Part shown: positions 57,301 through 64,000 of the stretch, in pieces | Layout: each line of letters begins with the position of its first letter | How positions within the stretch are numbered: the first letter of the stretch is position 1 | Assembly (NCBI RefSeq): GCF_030409845.1 | Contig: NZ_JAUFQQ010000003.1 | Span: forward strand, 2,232,001-2,296,000 | Direction of reading: 5' to 3' | Source: Flavobacterium branchiarum | GTDB lineage: Bacteria > Bacteroidota > Bacteroidia > Flavobacteriales > Flavobacteriaceae | DNA length: 64,000 bases | The notes under the pieces: generated by a model | Told to the model about the DNA's origin: nothing | Seen by the model: only the letters and a program-made list of their open reading frames with translations | The model's database searches: none | Program-made: the position numbers and the translations under genes

Positions 57301-58197
57301 ATGATAAAACGTACCCTTTTCTTTGGAAATCCCGCTTATTTAAGTACCAAAAATGAGCAAATAGTAATTTCTTATCCCGACAAAGAACAAGAAACCAAAA
57401 CAGTAGCTATTGAAGATATTGGCGTGATTGTTTTAGAAAACCAACAAATTACAATAACTAATGGTTTACTAGAGAAATTAACGCATAATAATGTCGCTTT
57501 AATTAATTGCAATCAGCAACACCTTCCGATTGGGTTGCTGATGCCGTTGGATGGACATACAGAACAATCAGAACGGTTTAAAAATCAAATTAACGCTTCT
57601 GTTCCGCTTAAAAAAAATCTATGGCAACAGACTATAAGTTCTAAAATAACAAATCAAGCAGGACTATTAAAAGAAAAAGGAATTCCAATGCGCAAAATGG
57701 AACTTTGGGCAAAAGAGGTTACTTCCGGAGATGCTTTAAATCACGAATCAAGAGCAGCAGTTTATTATTGGGAACGTTTAATTGAAATAGAAAATTTCTC
57801 AAGAGGGCAAAATGGAATCCCTCCAAATAATTTACTAAATTACGGTTATGCGATTTTGAGAGCTATTACAGCAAGAGCATTAGTAAGCTCGGGAATGCTC
57901 CCGACATTAGGTATTTTTCATCGTAATAAATATAATGCCTATTGCCTAGCTGACGACATTATGGAACCTTACCGCCCGTATGTTGATTTGATTGTATGTC
58001 ATATTATGGAAACTGTTGATTCTTATGAAGAATTAACAGTTGAAATAAAAAAGCAGTTACTAAGTATTGCTTCAATGGATGTTTTAATAGACGGAAAAAA
58101 TAGTCCTTTGATGGTTGCCATGAGCAGAACAACAAATTCGCTCCATGAATGTTTTGAAGGAAGTTCGAGAAGAATTTTATACCCAGTTTATGTATGA
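57301..58197 (+). CDS. cas1: Cas1 integrase, type II
   Basis: 298 residues. The N-terminal beta domain starts [14 protein letters not shown] and has [20 protein letters not shown]. The helical catalytic domain has [14 protein letters not shown] (Glu149), [20 protein letters not shown] (His207 and Asp218/219) as metal ligands. With Cas2 it captures prespacers and inserts them next to the leader. It begins 2 bp after cas9 and overlaps cas2 by 8 bp, so the three genes are one transcript. Confidence 0.95.
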   Translation: MIKRTLFFGNPAYLSTKNEQIVISYPDKEQETKTVAIEDIGVIVLENQQITITNGLLEKLTHNNVALINCNQQHLPIGLLMPLDGHTEQSERFKNQINASVPLKKNLWQQTISSKITNQAGLLKEKGIPMRKMELWAKEVTSGDALNHESRAAVYYWERLIEIENFSRGQNGIPPNNLLNYGYAILRAITARALVSSGMLPTLGIFHRNKYNAYCLADDIMEPYRPYVDLIVCHIMETVDSYEELTVEIKKQLLSIASMDVLIDGKNSPLMVAMSRTTNSLHECFEGSSRRILYPVYV

Positions 58198-58537
58198 CGA
58201 GCATTATACACGTTTAAATCAATATAGAAGTTTGTGGATATTAGTTTTTTTTGATCTGCCCACTGAGACGCGAAAAGAGCGTAAAATTGCTAGTACCTTT
58301 CGTAAGAAATTATTAGACGATGGCTTTTCTATGTTTCAATTTTCTATATATATGCGCTTTTGTGCGAGTCGCGAAAATGCCGAAGTCCATTCTAAAAGAA
58401 TAAAAAATAGTCTCCCTGAACATGGCAAAATTGGTGTCATGCAAATTACCGATAAACAATTTGGAATGATGGAACTTTTTTACGGAAAAAAACCTGTGGA
58501 ACCTGAGAAACCATCGCAACAATTAGAGCTTTTCTAA
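58190..58537 (+). CDS. cas2: Cas2
   Basis: 115 residues from the ATG at 58190 ([14 protein letters not shown]), which starts inside the last codons of cas1. An in-frame ATG at 58145 would add 15 residues that merely read through cas1. The ferredoxin-like core has [18 protein letters not shown] with Asp22, then [20 protein letters not shown]. It forms the scaffold of the Cas1-Cas2 integrase. The end ([11 protein letters not shown]) is flexible. The array starts 116 bp downstream. Confidence 0.93.
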   Translation: MYDEHYTRLNQYRSLWILVFFDLPTETRKERKIASTFRKKLLDDGFSMFQFSIYMRFCASRENAEVHSKRIKNSLPEHGKIGVMQITDKQFGMMELFYGKKPVEPEKPSQQLELF

Positions 58538-58653
58538 AAATTAGAATTAAAAAAAAACCTAACAATCTCTTCCTCAATACTTAAGGAAGTCAATTTTAAC
58601 AACCCTATATTAACCCATAACTCACAACATATCAAACGATTAACTCGCGGTAT
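58538..58653. promoter_or_regulatory. Candidate CRISPR leader between cas2 and array
   Basis: 116 bp, AT-rich. It adjoins the end of the array with perfect repeats, while degenerate repeats sit at the far end, so this is the probable site of spacer acquisition. AACTCACAAC at 58619-58628 matches the last ten bases of the variant repeat 32 and lies 25 bp before repeat 1; this could be a docking motif or chance. Confidence 0.5.
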
Positions 58654-61171
58654 GTTGGGAATTATAAGTAAAAATACAATTTTGAAAGCAATTCACAACA
58701 TGTCGGCTGTGATGTCTCAAATACAACTAGTTGGGAATTATAAGTAAAAATACAATTTTGAAAGCAATTCACAACTATAGCTGCAGACAGTACGAAAACG
58801 GTTCAGTTGGGAATTATAAGTAAAAATACAATTTTGAAAGCAATTCACAACAAAAGAGGTTATTTCTAACCAAAACACTAGTTGGGAATTATAAGTAAAA
58901 ATACAATTTTGAAAGCAATTCACAACCTTCAACCTTAAACAATGTCTTTTTGGTTTGTTGGGAATTATAAGTAAAAATACAATTTTGAAAGCAATTCACA
59001 ACCACAGTATATGAGTGATAAAAAACCGTTTTGTTGGGAATTATAAGTAAAAATACAATTTTGAAAGCAATTCACAACTATCTTCTTTAATGGGTTCGTT
59101 TTTTAATTGTTGGGAATTATAAGTAAAAATACAATTTTGAAAGCAATTCACAACCAAACGATCCAGCCATTGTAACTAAATTAGGTTGGGAATTATAAGT
59201 AAAAATACAATTTTGAAAGCAATTCACAACGGTAGTTTCGATGTCTGTGATTAATATTTCGTTGGGAATTATAAGTAAAAATACAATTTTGAAAGCAATT
59301 CACAACGCACGTGCATTCTTTCTTTTTCTATAACGGTTGGGAATTATAAGTAAAAATACAATTTTGAAAGCAATTCACAACCCATTGCCTGCGTTCCCAA
59401 TAACCGATAGGTTGGGAATTATAAGTAAAAATACAATTTTGAAAGCAATTCACAACCATCACGTAAAGATGTTGGTAACGCTGCGAGTTGGGAATTATAA
59501 GTAAAAATACAATTTTGAAAGCAATTCACAACCAGGAAGAAATGTAATTACTATTGCGCCTAGTTGGGAATTATAAGTAAAAATACAATTTTGAAAGCAA
59601 TTCACAACCGTCGACACTAAAGGTTATGTTACTTTAGGTTGGGAATTATAAGTAAAAATACAATTTTGAAAGCAATTCACAACAATTGACTTGAATATCT
59701 GTCGAGTGTGAAAGTTGGGAATTATAAGTAAAAATACAATTTTGAAAGCAATTCACAACGAAATAACAATAATAAAAAAAAGTATTTTTGTTGGGAATTA
59801 TAAGTAAAAATACAATTTTGAAAGCAATTCACAACTTCAATAGAAAGTCCTTGCAAAAGATTATGTTGGGAATTATAAGTAAAAATACAATTTTGAAAGC
59901 AATTCACAACTAAAGCCGCTTCTGGTCGTGAAACTACTTCGTTGGGAATTATAAGTAAAAATACAATTTTGAAAGCAATTCACAACTATAAGTAAACCCA
60001 TTATAAGCTGGGTTAGGTTGGGAATTATAAGTAAAAATACAATTTTGAAAGCAATTCACAACGCCGAAGACTTCGCAATATTTGAAGCTTTCGTTGGGAA
60101 TTATAAGTAAAAATACAATTTTGAAAGCAATTCACAACTAGTGAATAACTACCATTTTTTTTGTCTGGTTGGGAATTATAAGTAAAAATACAATTTTGAA
60201 AGCAATTCACAACAAGAGTCGGGAATGAAAATAGTTATGCGAAGTTGGGAATTATAAGTAAAAATACAATTTTGAAAGCAATTCACAACTAAAGATTCAT
60301 TTGTAATTTCTCTATCATAGTTGGGAATTATAAGTAAAAATACAATTTTGAAAGCAATTCACAACTAGATCAGTATATTTCGGAAACTGACTTATGTTGG
60401 GAATTATAAGTAAAAATACAATTTTGAAAGCAATTCACAACAACTGCTGCTTCATATATTGTGGAATATATGTTGGGAATTATAAGTAAAAATACAATTT
60501 TGAAAGCAATTCACAACGAGTTAACTAAACTGTTTATTGCAAATAATGTTGGGAATTATAAGTAAAAATACAATTTTGAAAGCAATTCACAACTGATAAG
60601 GACAAGGAAGAGAAAAAACCAATGTTGGGAATTATAAGTAAAAATACAATTTTGAAAGCAATTCACAACTCATTAGATTCCAATAAATTATTATTTAAAG
60701 TTGGGAATTATAAGTAAAAATACAATTTTGAAAGCAATTCACAACTAGTCGCTTACCTTCTTAGACCAAGTGGCCGTTGGGAATTATAAGTAAAAATACA
60801 ATTTTGAAAGCAATTCACAACATTTTAAACAAAAACTGCTTAGTTTTTATTGTTGGGAATTATAAGTAAAAATACAATTTTGAAAGCAATTCACAACAGG
60901 TTTGTATAATTTCTTTGAAACAGGAGCGTTGGGAATTATAAGTAAAAATACAATTTTGAAAGCAATTCACAACAAGTCGATGAGTCAGGTAAAAAAGCAC
61001 CTAGTTGGGAATTATAAGTAAAAATACAATTTTGAAAGCAACTCACAACGCATTATCATACAATGCTTCAATTGTAACTGTTGGGAATCATAAGTAAAAA
61101 TACAATTTTGAAAGCAATTCACAACTAAAAGTCTTCTCAGAGTAGAACTTTCACAGTTGGGAAGACACAAC
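58654..61171 (-). CRISPR. Type II-C CRISPR array: 33 full repeats plus one remnant
   Basis: Repeats are 46 bp. Spacers are 29 or 30 bp, giving a period of 75-76. On the crRNA (minus) strand the repeat begins GTTGTGAATTGCTTTC and ends CTTATAATTCCCAAC. 31 repeats look identical. Repeat 32 (61004-61049) has one change near its plus-strand 3' end, and repeat 33 (61080-61125) has one change near its 5' end. A 16-nt remnant, GTTGGGAAGACACAAC, at 61156-61171 keeps only the two ends of the repeat. The minus strand is the crRNA strand because the tracrRNA anti-repeat pairs with it. Each repeat carries promoter-like sequence on that strand. No spacer was seen to match other DNA in this window. Confidence 0.97.
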
Positions 61172-61292
61172 CTTAATTTTTTTATCGGAAAAGGTAGTAA
61201 CTCCAAAAGTTTATATCGATTAAAATGCTACAACTGCCTACTATTATATAATTTTGTAATGCACAAATTATCTAGCTTCTTAATATTATACT

Positions 61293-61991
61293 ATGAACAA
61301 TCCATTTTCTGACAGCAACCAAATTGGAACGGTATCTACTTTCTCTGAGCTTGTAAATACTAATTTCAAGGGAGATGTAAATGCACTCTGCTGGTACAGA
61401 AATTTGGATGGTGATTTTAATGAGATTGTAACCAAACTATCTCTCAAAGAAAATATAACAGAAGTTTTCCCAGAAGACCTAATCGCACTTCAATTATCCG
61501 AAAAAGGAAATATTGCAAGGGAAATAATCTTAAATGATTTACAATTATTAGCTGATTTTGGAGCTTCTCCTTCTCTTAATTTACTGAAGTGTTATGAACG
61601 TGATGATGAATTTGATTTCATATCGACTGATGTGTATTCGTTTCATGTCGATCGTTCTCCTATTGCAACAGATACTTTTTTATGTACCTATCAAGGAGCA
61701 GCAAGCGATATTATTTCTAATTCGCAAGCAGAGCAAAAAATTCTAATTCCAGAAATTCGAGAAAAGCTAAAAAAGCTACATGATGGACCAGCAGAAGAAT
61801 TCGAAGACTTTTTGAAAGAAAACTATTTTGATTTGCATTATCAGTTAAATACTGATGCAGAACCTATTAATTTAAGACAAGGACATCTTTGGCGACTGGC
61901 TGTAGATCATCCAAAACAACAAGTATTACCTTGTATTCACAGAGCACCTGTAGAAAATGAAGGCGAATATCGGTTGTTGTTGATTTGTTAG
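61293..61991 (+). CDS. DUF1826-like protein
   Basis: 232 residues, cytosolic. The phrase FHVDRSPIATDTFLCTYQGA followed by SDIISNSQAEQKILIPEIR, and the C-terminal LRQGHLWRLAVDHP segment with two more His and a Cys, fit the DUF1826 family. The conserved His and Cys residues suggest metal binding, but no reaction is known to me. It is separated from the CRISPR remnant by 121 bp and reads away from it; a CRISPR role is not implied. It ends at a very long hairpin terminator. Confidence 0.7.
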   Translation: MNNPFSDSNQIGTVSTFSELVNTNFKGDVNALCWYRNLDGDFNEIVTKLSLKENITEVFPEDLIALQLSEKGNIAREIILNDLQLLADFGASPSLNLLKCYERDDEFDFISTDVYSFHVDRSPIATDTFLCTYQGAASDIISNSQAEQKILIPEIREKLKKLHDGPAEEFEDFLKENYFDLHYQLNTDAEPINLRQGHLWRLAVDHPKQQVLPCIHRAPVENEGEYRLLLIC

Positions 61992-62031
61992 AGAAATTTA
62001 ATTAATCATTAATAAAATTGCTAAAATATAA

Positions 62032-62093
62032 AACCTCTATAAAAGTCAAAAAGTTACTCAATACGGAGTGGCTTTTTGACTTTTATAGAGGTT
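62032..62093. terminator. Very long bidirectional terminator hairpin
   Basis: AACCTCTATAAAAGTCAAAA plus AG at 62032-62053 pairs without mismatch with 62072-62093. The inner GTTACTC/GAGTGGC extends the stem (two wobbles) to ~28 bp with a 6-nt loop. It separates the convergent DUF1826 and lipoprotein genes. Confidence 0.85.
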
Positions 62094-62195
62094 GCAAGTA
62101 CAAGTGAGACACTATTTTTTTGATTCCGTTTTTTGAGAACAAGCACCAAAACAAACTAATAATAAAGGACACAATAAATACTTCTTCATTAACAT

Positions 62196-63188
62196 TTATC
62201 TTAAAATTTCTAATTCGTATTCACCTTCAGGAATGTAGAGGTAGTATTTAAAAAAATCAGCCATCAAACCGTCTCCTTCATCAAATTTTGCCCACAAAGC
62301 AGATTTTTCTCTCATATTTGGTTCATTACTTGTTAGTTCCAAGCATACAATTCTGCCTTCTCCATACAGTTTCAGTTTGTAATTCTCTAATGGTTGCATT
62401 TCAAAATTTGGAATAATAAATGCTTCTAAATAGGAGTCTAATATCTCTTGTAATTCTTTTTTATTAAAAAATAGACTTTGACGGGTTTCTTTTTCTTTTA
62501 AATCTAAGTAAGAGAAATACTCCTCTTTCTTTTTCTCTTGTAGCAACCTCAATTGTTCTTTATAGAAATCAACGACTTTCTTTTCTAATTTTTCCTGATC
62601 CCATTCTCTTAAATCCTGACCGTCCTCTAAACTATTAAATTCGTAAGGGACTTTTGCTTCAAAAGTAAAACTGGCTTCATAATATTTTTTTTTATTGCCT
62701 ACAAATTCCTTCTCCTCATAAACGTTTCTATTCACAACTGTTGGTGTAGCATAAGTTGCAATTATCTTCCCAGCTTGTTTTCGTTTGTTATTATCAGATT
62801 CTGATATTTCAATTTTCATTTCGGTATCATATACTAATGTTGAAAAATCTCTTATTCCTATTTTACCAGCCGGATACAATCTAAAAGTTACTTTTTGTGT
62901 ACCACTTTTAAAAATAAATTGATTTATGTCTAAAGTCAAACCTAAAGATTCTTCCTTGAAGTTTTTATTAACAGGGATATCATTAACTAATATTTCTGAA
63001 AGACAAGAATGTTGTTTAAAAATCAAGTAATACATTGGTTCATAATCGTAACGTTTAATAGTTTTAAGTATCGTTTCTACGTAATTTATGCTCGTTAAAT
63101 CGCTCATTTTTTTTGATTTAGGGTTATTGTTTTGTAAGCATGATGGAAATATAAAAAGGGTAACTAAAATTAGAATCGCATTTTTCAT
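62196..63188 (-). CDS. Hypothetical lipoprotein, part of a repeated cassette
   Basis: 330 residues with a lipobox at Cys17 (LFIFPSC-LQNNN). The first half is beta-rich (SEILVNDIPVNKNF, FIFKSGTQKVTFRLYPAGKI). A helical, Lys/Glu-rich stretch lies at ~205-260. The C-terminus is DFFKYYLYIPEGEYELEILR. A second gene ending in a closely similar C-terminus enters the window at 63949-63999. Between the two sits an orphan C-terminal module. Alternating modules of this kind are typical of effector/immunity loci, where the lipoprotein would be the immunity partner; this is inference. The family is not recognised. Confidence 0.6.
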   Translation of the reverse strand: MKNAILILVTLFIFPSCLQNNNPKSKKMSDLTSINYVETILKTIKRYDYEPMYYLIFKQHSCLSEILVNDIPVNKNFKEESLGLTLDINQFIFKSGTQKVTFRLYPAGKIGIRDFSTLVYDTEMKIEISESDNNKRKQAGKIIATYATPTVVNRNVYEEKEFVGNKKKYYEASFTFEAKVPYEFNSLEDGQDLREWDQEKLEKKVVDFYKEQLRLLQEKKKEEYFSYLDLKEKETRQSLFFNKKELQEILDSYLEAFIIPNFEMQPLENYKLKLYGEGRIVCLELTSNEPNMREKSALWAKFDEGDGLMADFFKYYLYIPEGEYELEILR

Positions 63189-63194
63189 ATTATT

Positions 63195-63881
63195 TTATAC
63201 TTGTGGTTTAGCATTAAAAAAGTATATTGTTTTTAGCGTTTTTGTGAAACCTTCCAACACTGTAAAATCAATTGGTTTACCATCATTGGCAGAATAGTCA
63301 ATTGATTCCCTATCTTTGGGTTTTGCAGAAATACTACCTAAAAAAGTTCCTTTTAATCCTGAAAATTTTAGTTTTTGGGTCATAAATAAGCCTCTCCCAC
63401 TTACTTTGTCAAATCCATACTCTGTAATTACAAAAGCTTCACAATTGATTTTTAAAGATAAAGAAGCACTTACTTGAGTTTCTATTGCAGAAAATTTAAA
63501 TAACCTTGTTTCATAATTTCCTTGTAACAAGATAGTACCAATAATTTTGCTACTATAGCTAATTATCCCTTTTTGAGGTAAATTATAAAATTTGTCTTTT
63601 AATGTATACTGCTCTGTTAGTACATTGTATTGTATATTTTGTTGTAAAGCTATTTCTCCCACCATAGTCAAACTAAATGTAACATCATCCTTTCCTATTT
63701 TAGACAAAATATCCTCTATTCCCTCATTGTTTTTTTTCTTTTTTGGGTCTGTTGCGTTACTGTCTAGGAGGCTTTTTATGGTGTACTTTTTGGTAAAGTT
63801 TATTGCTACAAGTGGCTCTGCTTTAATATTAGCTTCGTAAATAAGTGCCATTCTGCTGTCGGCTTGCATCTTATAATACAC
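63195..63881 (-). CDS. Orphan C-terminal module, probably a truncated duplicate
   Basis: 228 residues from a GTG at 63881; an ATG at 63869 is also possible. The frame stays protein-like for ten further codons upstream (SIAVNTGV) and then meets a stop at 63912-63914. The text GVYYKMQADSRMALIYEANI begins in mid-domain with no signal peptide, so this looks like the 3' end of a larger gene copied without its start. It is beta-rich (INFTKKYTIKSLL, FSLTMVGEIALQQNIQYNVL, TVLEGFTKTLKTIYFF). It overlaps nothing and lies 6 bp before the lipoprotein gene. Function unknown; expression is uncertain. Confidence 0.5.
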   Translation of the reverse strand: MYYKMQADSRMALIYEANIKAEPLVAINFTKKYTIKSLLDSNATDPKKKKNNEGIEDILSKIGKDDVTFSLTMVGEIALQQNIQYNVLTEQYTLKDKFYNLPQKGIISYSSKIIGTILLQGNYETRLFKFSAIETQVSASLSLKINCEAFVITEYGFDKVSGRGLFMTQKLKFSGLKGTFLGSISAKPKDRESIDYSANDGKPIDFTVLEGFTKTLKTIYFFNAKPQV

Positions 63882-63948
63882 TCCAGTATTTACAGCTATA
63901 GAAGGATCGCTTTAAATCCAAAATTAGACTTCTCCAAGTTTTATATTT

Positions 63949-63999
63949 TTAATATATCTTAAATTCGGTCTCTTCATTTGGAATATAAAAGTAACTATT
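63949..63999 (-). CDS. 3' end of a second copy of the lipoprotein (truncated by window)
   Basis: The last 16 codons read NSYFYIPNEETEFKIY and stop. They align with KYYLYIPEGEYELEI at the end of the 62196-63188 lipoprotein. The start lies outside the window. This shows that the lipoprotein is duplicated in tandem. Confidence 0.55.
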   Translation of the reverse strand, partial: NSYFYIPNEETEFKIY

Positions 64000-64000
64000 A

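Noticed and set aside
58145..58189. Longer Cas2 starting at 58145
   Set aside because: The extra residues come from cas1 read in another frame; the family begins at [10 protein letters not shown].
58738..61206. Several 60-65-residue minus-strand ORFs inside the CRISPR array
   Set aside because: They are translations of the repeat (CELLSKLYFYL-type text) joined by spacers, not genes.
1..64000. tRNA, rRNA, insertion sequence or prophage
   Set aside because: No tRNA T-loop words in a cloverleaf context, no transposase or integrase motifs and no phage structural genes were seen by eye.

Overview
The window is AT-rich DNA from a Bacteroidota bacterium, most likely Flavobacterium or a close relative. 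This rests on type IX secretion (T9SS) C-terminal sorting domains, a PorP/SprF protein, a SusC/SusD pair, TonB receptors with carboxypeptidase-like N-terminal domains, CzcA-TolC fusions, and promoter-like sites of the Bacteroidota -33 TTG / -7 TAnnTTTG type. No tRNA, rRNA, transposase or phage structural gene was seen.

Layout. 1-6.7 kb: surface proteins (the 3' part of a large MBG-repeat adhesin with a T9SS signal, a beta-barrel protein, and two proteins carrying a YDT..YNG..W motif). 7.2-10.1 kb: a papain-like (CHAP/NlpC-type) candidate and a glutamine-synthetase-fold ligase candidate. 10.1-14.4 kb: an accessory island with a SymE-like toxin, an XRE regulator, two small unknown genes, and an overlapping nucleotidyltransferase-like / DUF262 pair, bracketed by two related hairpins. 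14.5-18.8 kb: a choloylglycine-hydrolase-like enzyme, PorP/SprF and two tandem AraC-family regulators. 19.2-25.2 kb: a heavy-metal RND efflux operon whose pump is fused to its outer-membrane channel. 25.4-29.3 kb: a cobalamin riboswitch in front of a lipoprotein and a T9SS-exported, BtuG-like propeller protein. 29.4-32.9 kb: an EamA transporter and a peroxiredoxin set among CAGT-word repeat DNA. 33.1-38.8 kb: an AcrAB-TolC-type efflux operon. 39.0-45.8 kb: a TonB receptor / DUF4876 / DUF6850 / di-haem peroxidase operon. 46-53 kb: a PepSY-like protein, an AHSA1 protein and a SusC/SusD locus with a long leader. 53.0-61.2 kb: a complete type II-C CRISPR-Cas system. 61.3-64 kb: a DUF1826 protein and a repeated cassette of lipoprotein and orphan C-terminal module.

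The CRISPR system is the best supported system here. tracrRNA is divergent from cas9 (1358 aa, all RuvC and HNH catalytic residues visible), followed by cas1 and cas2 and an array of 33 full 46-bp repeats with 29-30-bp spacers plus a 16-nt repeat remnant. The anti-repeat shows that crRNAs are read from the minus strand, towards the cas genes. On that strand each repeat contains a near-consensus Bacteroidota promoter and a TATAAT box, and the degenerate repeats lie at the cas-distal end. This suggests repeat-internal crRNA promoters and acquisition next to cas2. The most plausible undescribed system is the overlapping nucleotidyltransferase/DUF262 pair at 12.6-14.25 kb, a candidate anti-phage module.
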